Shown: positions 49,808-59,354, numbered from the stretch's first letter. The stretch is DNA of 64,000 nt from CAJBLF01 sp964495905 (GCA_964495905.1 CAZBWN010000029.1:192488-256487), one strand, 5' to 3'. Program-made: numbers and translations. The notes: generated by a model from the sequence alone, not told the origin.

Positions 49808-50077
49808 TTATCCTTTTCTATACCACCATATTTGCAAAAGCATAAATGATGATACTATTGTTCCTATAGCATCTGATATCATAATATACCAAATTATGCC
49901 ATCAGTATTTGTAAGAGCAAATAAAGCCCTTGAGAGATATACAATCCATGATAATATAAGTAAACTTGGATGTAATCCAATTTTTTTTTCTCTGTAATGC
50001 TTTATTGCTTGCAATGGTAGTGCTATCAGCGCCATTGTAGTCGCTGAAATCAATGTAATAAGTCCGAATGTATTCAT
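49808..50077 (-). CDS. SemiSWEET/PQ-loop-like small membrane protein
   Basis: 89 residues from ATG 50077 with three hydrophobic helices: GLITLISATTMALIALPLQA, LHPSLLILSWIVYLSRALFA and TIVSSFMLLQIWWYR. The LPLQAIKHYREKKI segment resembles the PQ-loop of three-helix sugar transporters that work as dimers. No TGA occurs. A possible minus-strand promoter with TTGACA at 50123-50128 and TAAAAA 16 nt downstream lies upstream. Confidence 0.65.
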   Translation of the reverse strand: MNTFGLITLISATTMALIALPLQAIKHYREKKIGLHPSLLILSWIVYLSRALFALTNTDGIIWYIMISDAIGTIVSSFMLLQIWWYRKG

Positions 50078-50183
50078 AATTTTTTTGGTTTTGTTATTTA
50101 TTTTTATATTTATATACATAAATGTCAATACATTATTTACTCCATGCCTACACCATATCAAAAAAATACGATTCAATTTTTTA

Positions 50184-51014
50184 TTATTTTAATTCTTCGT
50201 ATCGCATCTTGTAATTGGATTCATCACTATCTTCTCTTCTTTGCGGACTTTCCAATATCGTGTAGAGCACATCCGAAATCTTCTTGAGATTAAGATTTCC
50301 TATAGGTCATGAAGTCTTACGATTAACATCTATAAATCATTGTAGAAAGAGATTTATCAGATCCTTGTCTATAAAAAATCTATTGTTTATTGATGTATTA
50401 CAAAAATAGTTTGTGAACTGTAAAATCGCTTCATCTCATGTAATACCAAATCCATCCTCTGTTCGTTCCTCATTATTTTCTAATGGAGGCATCATGCGAT
50501 GGATTCATGTCTTATCTTGCTGAAAGAATTCATGGTGATACAGATACCCATAAATGTTAAAATATGAATTCGTCATCTCATTCATCAATGCCACACCGTG
50601 CTCCCTAATTTGTTCATTCCATCATTCTTTGTCCGTATTTGGGAAATTGAGTATCGGTCTTTTTTTGAAAATTTCATAATGTGCACAGAGCAAATGTGCA
50701 TATACATCATATCAGGGGTTGGAATATGGGCTATAAATCTGCTTTTTATTGGTTAATTTATTGTGTTGCCAGATATGAAAATCTAATCCATTGTGTGTCG
50801 TCATATTGGTGATGTATTTTTCCGTCTCTATGTTGTATTGTTCGATTGACTGCTTAGGGAAATTGTTTTCATAGATAGGAATCCTTATGGAGAGCAGGTT
50901 TTTTAAGGCTTCTTTGTTTTCTGGGATGATGCCATTGAGCGATTCTAGTTGTTTATATTTTTCATTGTGAAAAATCTCTGATCATGCAGATATTTCGGTT
51001 TCTCTTCTTTTCAT
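50184..51014 (-). CDS. Hypothetical cytoplasmic protein
   Basis: 276 residues, continuous with eight or so TGA glycines, from ATG 51014. It is soluble and mixed charge. Histidine- and aromatic-rich segments recur (FHIWQHNKL, AHLLCAHYEIFKK, YLYHHEFFQQDKTG). No signal peptide or known motif was recognised. The promoter at 51045-51072 lies just upstream, so it is expressed on its own. Confidence 0.68.
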
Positions 51015-51044
51015 GTGCTTTTTTGTGGGAGGTAAACGGGTTTC

Positions 51045-51072
51045 TTTATATATATTTATGGATAAATGTCAA
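51045..51072 (-). promoter_or_regulatory. Promoter for 50184-51014
   Basis: Minus-strand TTGACA (51067-51072), a 16-nt spacer and TATAAA (51045-51050). Confidence 0.7.
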
Positions 51073-51097
51073 TTTCATATTTTTTATTTTTTTATTT

Positions 51098-51215
51098 CTA
51101 AAAACGCTTCGCTGGACATACTTTTGCAGAGTTCGTTTCGGTTGGTTGTTTCATTTACGAATTGCTCACTATCCCGTGGCATGCATCTGGGGGTAATAAA
51201 GTCTTTTTCTTCATT
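51098..51215. repeat. Dispersed intergenic repeat R1, copy C (deleted form)
   Basis: Shares AACGCTTCGCTGGA with copy B, then jumps directly to the right-hand half, TCGTTTCGGTTGGTTGTTTC through GGCATGCATCTGGGGGTAAT, lacking the middle 100 bases found in copies A and B. The rest of 51015-51315 holds the promoter and a terminator hairpin. Confidence 0.8.
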
Positions 51216-51272
51216 TACGATTCCCTTTCATTTTTTAAAAAGAGATACTTACAATTTTTTCGATTATAAAAA

Positions 51273-51296
51273 AAATCCGAGGTTATACCCCCGGAA
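51273..51296 (-). terminator. Terminator after the small gene at 51316
   Basis: On the minus strand CCGGGG and CCTCGG arms (one mismatch) are followed by eight T. Confidence 0.55.
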
Positions 51297-51315
51297 GTTT
51301 ATTGGTTAAATACTG

Positions 51316-51501
51316 TTACGAATACATTGGTAAACGCATTCCGAATGTGCTAAACATCCCGGTAATGTAGCCTTTGATTGGATCACCTGTCTTTTTAATG
51401 GCTTCCAATTTTTTTACTTTTCCTTTTTTTACCATTGATGAACTCATAACAAGCTCACGTTGTTTAAGTCTTGTTCTTTTACTGCATGCTGTTTCTAACA
51501 T
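51316..51501 (-). CDS. Small basic hypothetical protein
   Basis: 61 residues from ATG 51501, very basic (SKRTRLKQREL, MVKKGKVKKLEAIKKTG) with a glycine/methionine-rich end (GYITGMFSTFGMRLPMYS). No TGA. Support comes from the terminator directly downstream and the lack of an alternative frame. It could be a nucleic-acid-binding peptide; function unknown. Confidence 0.5.
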   Translation of the reverse strand: MLETACSKRTRLKQRELVMSSSMVKKGKVKKLEAIKKTGDPIKGYITGMFSTFGMRLPMYS

Positions 51502-51584
51502 ATTTTTTTGTTTTTTTGTTTAGGGCACATGTATATATATTTGGCATAAAAAATCAACCAAAAATGGATTATATATGTATAAAC

Positions 51585-51622
51585 AGATACAAGAATCAAG
51601 ATACAAGACACAAGATATATGC
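51585..51622. repeat. AGATACAAG word repeats
   Basis: ACAAGAATCAAGATACAAGA followed by CACAAGATAT, just beyond the stop of the CAP/SLH gene. Confidence 0.6.
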
Positions 51623-51627
51623 ATCAT

Positions 51628-52710
51628 TTATTTTATCAATAATTGGTGTACAAGATAAGCCATCTGACCACGAGTCATGTTATTGTCAGGATGGAGGGAG
51701 CGAGAAGGGAAAATTGCGTTAGCATAGACATAATCAAGGTATGGCGTATATCGGTTGCTACCGCTTCATTCAACGATACCAAGACTAAATGCGTTGAGTC
51801 ATATCTTGAGTCACTGAGCTACCGTGGCCATAGACTGAGGCCTGAATAATCCATCAGAAAATCATTTAATGATATTATTTGTCTTCGCATAACAGACATA
51901 GGGAGCAAACCATTCTGTACGAACATCAGGAAAACAATTCGTCTTATTGGCTATTGTCGTGCCGAGTGTGCGTGCTGCGACGACTATCTTTGTCATCTCT
52001 GCGCGACTGATAGGAAGATCAGGTCTGAACGTTTTGTCTGGATATCATTGAATAATACCCCTATTATATAAATATTCGATACTCTCACGATACTGATGCC
52101 CTGCTGTATCAGAGAAAATAAGCGAAGGATCATTCACCGTGATATGATCAGCGACCTGCATCGTCAGATAATACTTTCCATTACCGGCTGCGATACCGAC
52201 GCCCATGATTTTGTATTGCTTCCCTATCACGCTCAATCGGTGGGGTTGATATGATTTTCCAGCCTCTCCGACAAAAAAGTCATAGGTATAACGTATCTTT
52301 TCTATCATTGTTTGTGTACAATCGGTACTACATCTATATACATTCCGACCATTACTCTCGGTAAAAAGTCATGGTGTCACTCCTTGCGCCTCAAACCATC
52401 TACGAATTGCGGCACTATCTCGAAAAGCTTCATCTTCTCTTATATGAGTTCATTGGGTGATATCATTATCTCTGAGATGATTTGCTCGAGTCTGAGCAGT
52501 ATTGGTGAGATAAGGATCGAGGATATAGGGGTTGCTTCACCGATCAAATCTCGCATCATTGATCCATTGAAGCCATATCTCTCTGACCGCATCGCTATCT
52601 ACAGCATCAGCACTGATAGGAAGAACAGTCACAGTACTAGCAAAGACAAACGATAACAAAGCAAAAGTCGTAATCATAGTTCATATGATTTTTTTGGAAA
52701 GAAAAGACAT
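51628..52710 (-). CDS. CAP-domain protein with S-layer homology repeats
   Basis: 360 residues. A signal peptide (ALLSFVFASTVTVLPISADA) precedes a CAP/SCP-like domain: LQWINDARFDRGSNPYILDP, TAQTRANHLRDNDITQGTHI and KQYKIMGVGIAAGNGKYYLT. Two to three SLH repeats follow, with YLYNRGIIQGYPDKTFRPDL, SRAEMTKIVVAA and NNIIKGFSDGLFRPQS. SLH repeats bind cell-wall polymers, so the protein should be surface-attached. TGA encodes IQGYPD and IKGFSD glycines. Confidence 0.87.
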
Positions 52711-52869
52711 GAAAATAATAAAGTCATGATATAAAAAATATCTCTTTATTAGCCTAATATATCAAACATATATATTAATTCTAGAATATCAACTCTTAAG
52801 AAATTTTGCATTGGAATTTTCCTTCATTTTCTTACATTTACCATTAAGCATTTACTATTAAACCAAGAT

Positions 52870-54435
52870 ATGTCGTTCCAACTCAAGTCATCCTACCAAC
52901 CAGCAGGAGATCAGATAAAAGCGATTGAGGAGATCAAGGCGCTTTTTGAAAACGGGAAAAATAAGGTCACCCTGCTCTGAGCTACAGGAACGGGAAAGAC
53001 CTTTACGATGGCAAATATGATCCAACATATCCAGAAACCTACGCTCATCATTTCACATAATAAAACATTGGCTGCGCAGCTGGCGACGGAGTTCAAATAT
53101 TTTTTCCCGAACAATGCCGTGCATTATTTTGTATCGTACTTTGACTATTATCAGCCAGAAAGTTATCTCCCTGCTCAAGGGGTCTATATAGAAAAAGAAG
53201 CGACCATCAACCAAGAGATTGAGATGTACAGACTTGCAACCATGGCTTCCCTCCTCAGTAGAAATGATGTGATTGTTGTCGCATCTGCATCGTCATTGTA
53301 TGGTCTATGACAAAAAAGATTGTTTAAAGAGAACTGTCTGCAATTTGAAATCGGGAAACAATATAATTTCAAAGACCTCAAAAAACAGCTCCTCCATATG
53401 CAATATAAGCCTATCCTTTCCAAGATAGAGCATGGAATGTTTGAATTCAAAGGAGATATCCTGGATATTTTCGCGAGTACAGAGAAATTCGTGTATAGAT
53501 TACATTTCAACGAAGAAGTGCTTGAAATGATAGAATTGAAAGACTCACTGACATTTGAACATAAAGAGAATAAGACTAAGGTGATACTTTGGCCGGCAAC
53601 GCAATTTTTGCAGGATGTGACGGACTTGGACACTATCCTAGAGCAGATGGATGCTGAGAAAGAGCTCAGAGTCAAAGAATTTGAAAAACAATGAATGCTG
53701 GTAGAAGCAGAAAGGATCAAAAAAAGAGTAGAATACGATATCAGGATGATCAGAGAGACATGATTTGTAAACGGTATTGAGAACTACTCTCTCTACTTTG
53801 ATAACAGATTGCCGGGAGAACCGCCAAACACGATCTTCGATTATTTTCCCGATGATTTCCTACTCATCATCGATGAATCACATATGACGTTACCTCAGTT
53901 GAGAGCTATGCCAGGAGGTGATAGATCAAGAAAAGCGAATCTGATCAAATACGGATTCAGACTTCCTTCGGCGGTGGATCATAGACCATTGAGATTTGAA
54001 GAATTGGAGGGAATCTTGGGATGGAAAGATCTCAAGGATATCGTCCTGGATCAAGCGTTTGATATCAGTGCCAATGTCTCCAATACGCACGTGGAGATTT
54101 TCAATAGATACCAAAAAACCAAGACAGCACGTGGAGAAAATCAGTTGATGACTTTGGTCAAAAAACATAAAAAAGATACGAAATCCATTTTCTTGTCTGC
54201 TACGCCTTCTGAGTATGAACTGAAATTGTCAGATAAAATCGTAGAACAGATCATCAGACCGACAGGGCTTTTGGATCCTATCACCTATGTATATCCAAAA
54301 TCCGGAAACTATGATTCGCTCATCCTCAGCATAGAAACCTTGATGAAAAAAAAGCCGCATCTCAAAGAGTTTATGGACGGATATTCACTCAAAGATGGGA
54401 TAGAAGAAGTATTTGCTGGCGGAGATGAAGCATAA
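52870..54435 (+). CDS. uvrB: Excinuclease ABC subunit B, C-terminally truncated
   Basis: UvrB is the damage-verifying helicase-like subunit of nucleotide excision repair. Present: Walker A in TLLGATGTGKTFTMANM (first glycine TGA), the beta-hairpin YFVSYFDYYQPESYLPAQG, VASASSLYGLG, DESHMTLPQLRAMPGGDRS and motif III IFLSATPSEYEL. The 521-residue chain stops shortly after RPTGLLDPITYVYPKSGNY, where other UvrBs continue for about 200 residues with helicase motifs IV-VI and the UvrC-binding UVR motif. These are absent and no remnant is found downstream. Confidence 0.9.
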
Positions 54436-54442
54436 AAAAAAA

Positions 54443-54461
54443 CGAACCTAAGACAGGTTCG
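54443..54461 (-). terminator. Terminator overlapping the stop of 54448-54735
   Basis: CGAACCT and AGGTTCG arms with a five-base loop; on the minus strand nine T follow. Confidence 0.75.
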
Positions 54462-54735
54462 CGTATGTTATAAGATCAAATATCCCAGCAATAATCATAC
54501 ATCCAAAGACACACCAAAAAATCATCTGTATGTCTGAGATCACTCCTTGAATGTAGCAATCAATCAATTGTTTGATTGGTCCATAAGCGATAGCGCTTAT
54601 ACATACCAGCAGAATGACTTTACGAAAGTCCAAGATAGCTGTTAGTATGAGTATAAGATTTACTAGGCATAACCAGGTCAACATTTTTATCCTCACTTTA
54701 TTTACACGTTTGTTTTCTTTTTGATACTCTTCCAT
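54448..54735 (-). CDS. Small membrane protein
   Basis: 95 residues from ATG 54735. A lysine-rich N-terminus (KENKRVNKVRIK) precedes two or three hydrophobic helices (TWLCLVNLILILTAILDF, VILLVCISAIAYGPI, MIFWCVFGCMIIAGIF). No family recognised. It converges on uvrB and has its own promoter at 54758-54785 and terminator. Confidence 0.65.
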   Translation of the reverse strand: MEEYQKENKRVNKVRIKMLTWLCLVNLILILTAILDFRKVILLVCISAIAYGPIKQLIDCYIQGVISDIQMIFWCVFGCMIIAGIFDLITYANLS

Positions 54736-54757
54736 AATTTTCTTTTTTTATAGGTTT

Positions 54758-54785
54758 TTTGTTTTTTATTTGTATCTTGTATACA
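54758..54785 (-). promoter_or_regulatory. Promoter for 54448-54735
   Basis: Minus-strand TTGACA (54780-54785), a 16-nt spacer and TATACA (54758-54763). The -35 box is only three bases from the start codon of the divergent rimO. Confidence 0.75.
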
Positions 54786-54788
54786 TAA

Positions 54789-56162
54789 ATGGTTTCAAAT
54801 GTCAATTTCTCTCTCATCAATCTTTGATGCACCAAAAATCTGGTGGATAGCCAATATTTTTTAGGAAGACTTTTGGACATCAGCATAAAAACTCCTGATT
54901 ATCAGGTCAACTATTTTACAGATCCTTTTGATAAGGAAGCGAAGATTGTTTTCGTGAATAGCTGTGGATTCCTCTCTGCAGGAAGAAACGAAGCTGATAC
55001 CACTGTCCGTAAACTTTTGAAAGCTGGGAAGACAGTATATCTCTTGTGATGTGCAGCCCAATACTACAAGAAATTAATCGAGGAGCAGGGAGCAAGGAGC
55101 AAGGCGCAGGAACCTGTAACCTGAAACTTTCAACCTGTTACCAAAATCCATTACCTTTCACGAGGAGACCTGAATAAGATAAGTTTAAAAAATATCATGC
55201 AAGGATACGATAGTACAACCTATGGAGATTTTGAATTCAGTACATGACCGAGGGTGTATACCAATCTCGAACAAAAATTTGAATATCTCAAAATCGCTGA
55301 ATGATGTAATAATCATTGTACTTTCTGCATCATTCCACAGATCAGAGGAAAACAGAAATCATTGCCGATGGAAAAGGTCATCGCAGAAGCGGAACTCATG
55401 GTCAAATCAGGCATCAAAGAGATCATCCTCATAGCCCAAGATACCACCAGATACGGAACTGATCTCTATGGCAAGCCCCAGCTTTTGGAATTGTTGAAAA
55501 AATTGGATGCATTAAAATGAGATTTTACCTATAGACTCCTCTACCTCTACCCGGATATCGTCACCTTGACTCAGATCAATGAGTTGAAAAAATTGAAAAA
55601 ATTCATTCCGTATTTTGATATCCCCTTACAGCATATTAGTTCACCGATACTGAAAAGAATGGGAAGATTTTACGACGAATGATATATCATACAATTTTTG
55701 GATCAGATAAAAAAAACTTTTCCGGTATATTATATGAGAACGAATTTCATCATCGGATTTCCTTGAGAGACGGAAGAAGATTTTGGAAAATTAATGGAAT
55801 TTGTCGGAGAAGCGAGGTTCGATAATATCGCTTTATTTGAGTATCATGATGAACCTTTAGCTACTTCAAGCAAGCTAGATAAGAAAGTGGACTATGATAC
55901 TATCAGAGCGAGATTCACCAAGATCAGACAGCTTGTAAATAGGCAGTTATTAGAGAATGAACACGCTAGAAAATGAAAAGAAGAAACAGGGTATATAATG
56001 GAAACATGGAAAGATGGAAAGATGGAAGGATTGGTTGTTAGACCCGTTTTGCATTGTCCAGAAATTGATAGCTATGATGAGATTTCTTTGAAACAAGTGA
56101 TTGGTACGTTTGAGAAAAAAAGCGAGCTGGGGATTTGAGATAAGATTGTGTATACGGTGTAG
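54789..56162 (+). CDS. rimO: Ribosomal protein S12 methylthiotransferase (RimO/MiaB family)
   Basis: 457 residues. The UPF0004 domain has FSLINLGCTKNLVDSQYFLG, VNSCGFL and CAAQYY; the radical SAM core has EGCNNHCTFCIIPQIRG; then FDIPLQHISSPILKRMGR and FIIGFPGETEEDF, with a TRAM-like C-terminus. GCTKNLVDS favours RimO over MiaB. Between CAAQYYKKLIE and KIHYLSRGDL a stretch EQGARSKAQEPVTG is encoded by GGAGCAGGGAGCAAGGAGC repeat words, and TWKDGKMEG near the end by TGGAAAGATGG words. ATG 54789 is the first in-frame start. Confidence 0.93.
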
Positions 56163-56171
56163 CATTATTCC

Positions 56172-56199
56172 TTGAAAAAATAGGCATTTTTAGTACAAT
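56172..56199 (+). promoter_or_regulatory. Promoter for the ParE-type toxin-antitoxin operon
   Basis: TTGAAA (56172-56177), a 16-nt spacer and TACAAT (56194-56199), 29 bases before ATG 56229. Confidence 0.7.
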
Positions 56200-56228
56200 T
56201 TCAGTGTTTATCTAGTAAACAATTCATT

Positions 56229-56408
56229 ATGGCTACGATTACATCAAAACAAGAACAACAAATACTCAAAGAACTGGTTGCCGAATGATATACTACCGAT
56301 GAAAGTAGAAAAATTTTACAATGACATAAAGAAGCTCAAAACAAAAAATGAGATTCTGCAGAGGTAGTCTACAAGCGTTTACTAGCAAAGAAAAAAACAT
56401 ATGCATAA
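56229..56408 (+). CDS. Antitoxin of a ParE-type pair
   Basis: 59 residues with a high lysine/glutamate content: SKQEQQILKELVAEGYTTD and KILQGHKEAQNKKGD. Such short acidic/basic helices are typical of ParD-like antitoxins. Its stop codon overlaps the toxin start (ATGCATAA), giving translational coupling. Three TGA glycines. Confidence 0.75.
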
Positions 56409-56676
56409 TATTTTCTATACTCCTCAAGCTCAAAAGGATCTTGCTGATATTAGAGACTTTATTGAAAAAAATGATCCAGAAATAGCTATTAAGGTTATTG
56501 AAACCATATTTTTTTATATCAATAATTTGTCTCTTTTTCCACATATAGGAAAACAATCAAATTCTCAATTATGATGTAGAGAAATTATTGAACCGACATT
56601 CAGATATAGAATTATTTATGAGTATGATGGAACACATGTTCGGGTTGTAGCTATTTTTAAATATAAAAATATGTAA
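56401..56676 (+). CDS. ParE/RelE-superfamily toxin
   Basis: 91 residues: IFYTPQAQKDLADIRDFIEK, IETIFFYINNLSLFPHIGKQ, REIIEPTFRYRIIYEYDGTH and VRVVAIFKYKNM. The A...D..I..FI...P..G...R...YRI.Y......V.V..I.....  layout is that of ParE toxins, which poison gyrase; gyrB is in the same window at 17094. It starts inside the antitoxin stop. Confidence 0.88.
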
Positions 56677-56677
56677 T

Positions 56678-57550
56678 ATGACTCCAGAACTAGAAACACT
56701 TCTGACTGCATTGCACGATGAAAAAATCATTGTGCTGCTTGCGCCGAGTTTCCCTGTGGATTTCGTGTATCCGGATATCGTTCTGAATCTCAAGATGCTC
56801 GGCATAGAAAAAGTCGTAGAGCTTACCTATGCAGCCAAGCTCATCAATATGGAATATGAGAAAATCCTTAAAGAGAATCCAGATAAAAGATATATCTGTC
56901 CCAACTGCCCTGCTATCGTTAAGATTGTAGAGATAAAATATCCAGAGCTCAAAGAAAATATCATCAACGTCTCTTCGCCTATGGTCGTCATGAATAGGTT
57001 TGTAAAAAAAGAATACGGAGAAGATTATAAAACCCTCTTTATCGGACCCTGTTTTGCGAAGAAGATGGAAGCGAAACAGTATGGGATAGATTATGCGATC
57101 ACGTTCAAAGAACTTCAAGATATCTTTGATTATATCAAAGAAAATAATATCTCTCCGAAAGAATTCACGTATTCTGTGACTGAAGATGATATCCCGGATT
57201 TTGATGATGTATATAATAACTACACAAAAATATATCCGCTGGCATGAGGTGTTGCAGAGAGTCTGCATATCAAAGGCATCATCAACAAAGACGAAATACT
57301 TGTAGTCGATGGACCAAAAAATCTGGATGCAGGATTCCAAGCATTCAAAAACAATAAGAAGATTAGATTCCTAGATATCCTCGCGTGTGAATGATGATGT
57401 ATCGGCGGTCCTGGCATCATGTCCAAAGATCCTTTGGATGTCAGAAAACAGAAGATATTGGCCTACCAAGAGCACTGTAAAACTCATAAGGATTGGTCTA
57501 AGCTTGGGCAGGTTAAAGATAGTGAAGGACTGGATATAGGAAGAAAATAA
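56678..57550 (+). CDS. FeFe-hydrogenase-like (H-cluster domain) protein
   Basis: 290 residues. Three H-cluster-type loops: YICPNCPAIVKIVE, LFIGPCFAKKMEAKQYG and ILACEGGCIGGPGIMSKDP (glycines of EGG encoded by TGA TGA). No N-terminal ferredoxin domains are present, and the first loop has C-x2-C instead of TSCCP. That points to a hydrogenase-related sensor or electron-transfer protein rather than a standard H2-producing enzyme. No hydrogenase maturase genes occur here. It starts one base past the ParE-like toxin stop. Confidence 0.78.
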
Positions 57551-57559
57551 TTATTTTTT

Positions 57560-57650
57560 TGTCATTGCGAGGAGTCCCTTTATGTGGACGACAAAGCAAT
57601 CCATTTTCTTTTCTAGATTGCTTCGTCATTTCATTCCTCGCAATGACTAT
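57560..57650. repeat. GTCATTGCGAGGAG ... CTCGCAATGAC inverted repeat
   Basis: Outer GTCATTGCGAGG/CCTCGCAATGAC arms with inner AAGCAATCC/GATTGCTT arms; matches 8622-8702. A CCCGCCTTGCGGG hairpin follows at 57663. Confidence 0.8.
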
Positions 57651-57705
57651 TTCAAATTTTATCCCGCCTTGCGGGACTTCGTTTTACTCGAATTCAAAAT
57701 TACTT

Positions 57706-58866
57706 ATGTTGTCCTTATACATCCATATCCCCTTCTGTACAAGCAGATGTACGTATTGTTCATTCAATACCATGTCGACAGATTCTTCTGATACGATCAT
57801 TGATGAGTATATCGTAGCGTTGAAAAAAGAGATTGATCATTATGCAAATACGCTCACTGATAAAGAGCTTAAAACCTTATGTTTCTGAGGAGGGACTCCG
57901 GGCAAGATCTGAGCCGTAAGGATGATCGATCTTATTGAATACGTACACAGTAAGTTTGATCTAGAGAATCTCGCTGAATTGACTATCGAGCTTAACCCGT
58001 ATCCTGAAGAGGAAGTATTGGATTTCGTAAAAACACTGAACAAAAAATATCCAAAAATCTCTAGAATGAGATATAGTTTCGGTATCCAGAGTTTCGATGA
58101 TGAAGTCTTGAAAATCACGTGAAGAGCATACAACTTTGGAAGCATCGTTGCGTTTCTCAGGTCGCTTGTCAAGCTCAAACAAGACAACAATGTGCTCAAT
58201 TTCGATTTTATCGCATTTGGTAAATTCCAAGTAAGCAAAAATGGATTCAAACAACTTCGGCATGAATTCAAGCGCGATTTTTTCAAAACATTTTTGGCAA
58301 GCGGATATGTTGATAGCGTCTCTATATATACCCTAGAAAATATTGCACATAAACCTGTTTCTAGAATCTACTATGGCACTGACGATGAGATCATGGAAGA
58401 GTTTCTGATCTTGAAAGAGATGGTTGAAGATGCAGGATTCGGCAGATACGAGATCTCCAATTTTGCTCATGCGAGCAAAGCTTCCATCCACAATATGGTC
58501 TATCGAACTATGGAACCGTATATCGGTTTATGAATTTCTGCTGCCTCGTTTTTTGAAGGCAAACGCTGGACGAATACGTGAGATATAAAGAAATATATTG
58601 GATGAAATCGGAGAGATGAAAAACAAGTTCAAATATTGACTGCATCAGATCTATTGATTGAAGAATTTTTCCTCAGAATCAGAACCCATGAAGGGATTGC
58701 TGATATCTCCAAATTCATCCCTCTTCTTGTACCCCATCATGCATGATTGTTAAAAAAATATACTGAGGAATGATTGATTCTTTTTGACTGAACTAAGCTT
58801 CAACTTACGGATAAAGGGATGAATGTGTCTAATACGATTATCACTGATCTTTTGCAAAAAATCTAG
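57706..58866 (+). CDS. hemW: HemW-like radical SAM protein
   Basis: 386 residues. The N-terminus SLYIHIPFCTSRCTYCSFN has C-x3-C-x2-C plus the extra residues of HemN/HemW; then LCFGGGTPGKI, ELTIELNPYPEE, SFGIQSFDDEVLKITGR and GRYEISNFAHASKASIHNMV. HemW-like proteins are heme chaperones rather than oxidases; no heme synthesis genes are visible. Glycines in FGGGTP and ITGR are TGA. ATG 57706 lies just past a CCCGC...GCGGG hairpin. Confidence 0.85.
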
Positions 58867-58868
58867 TC

Positions 58869-58896
58869 TTGACTTTTACTGTAAAATAATTATAAA
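58869..58896 (+). promoter_or_regulatory. Promoter for 58920-59342
   Basis: TTGACT (58869-58874), a 16-nt spacer and TATAAA (58891-58896), 23 bases before ATG 58920. It starts right after the hemW stop. Confidence 0.75.
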
Positions 58897-58919
58897 ATAC
58901 AAAACAAAAAATAGAAATC

Positions 58920-59342
58920 ATGAAAAATCCAATAACAAAATTATTTGTAGCAGCAATTACATTTATGGTAGTATCTCTACTATTAGGTTCTTACATCGTT
59001 AAGACAACAAAACCTGAGAAAATCAAAACCCTTCAGCAGGAAGTAGCTACCTTGCAACAGATCAAAGAAGCAGTCTTGGGAAAATATGTTCCTGATTCTC
59101 TCAAAGAAACATCAATGAAAGCTTCGCATGACTTGATGTATGCCACTTCCGGTAACGATGAGTATTGGGCTGCTAAAAGGGCATTATCCCAAACTGAAGA
59201 TTATGTCAAAAAATGCGAACCTTGCAAGTATGTAGATAACCTACTGCAGGCAAAAATCAGTGAATTAGAAAAACTTGAAAAAAATTGACTTGGAGCGGTA
59301 TTCGCTCCTTTTTTTTATAATAAAATAAAAGAATCACCCTAA
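58920..59342 (+). CDS. Small membrane-anchored protein with coiled-coil; 3' end ambiguous
   Basis: An N-terminal helix (LFVAAITFMVVSLLLGSYIV) is followed by a coiled-coil-like segment (KTLQQEVATLQQIKEAVLGK) and a C-x2-C pair (CEPC). Up to a TGA at 59286-59288 it has 122 residues ending ISELEKLEKN. With TGA as glycine it would run 18 more codons to TAA 59340-59342, straight through a terminator hairpin at 59291-59316. Which end is real cannot be decided from sequence alone. Function unknown. Confidence 0.65.
59291..59316 (+). terminator. Rho-independent terminator inside the predicted 3' end of 58920-59342
   Basis: GGAGCG and CGCTCC six-base arms with a GTATT loop, followed by eight T. Confidence 0.75.
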
Positions 59343-59354
59343 CCCTCTTATTGT

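Noticed and set aside
1863..51309. Open frames through R1 copies (95-98 residues, both containing FTNCSLSRGMHLGVIKSF)
   Set aside because: Conservation follows the DNA element, not one frame from a start codon, and copy B breaks the frame; treated as repeat DNA.
56690..57340. 216-residue open frame on the minus strand
   Set aside because: Antisense shadow of the hydrogenase-like gene; composition (Phe/Ile/Tyr-rich) is typical of a reversed coding strand.
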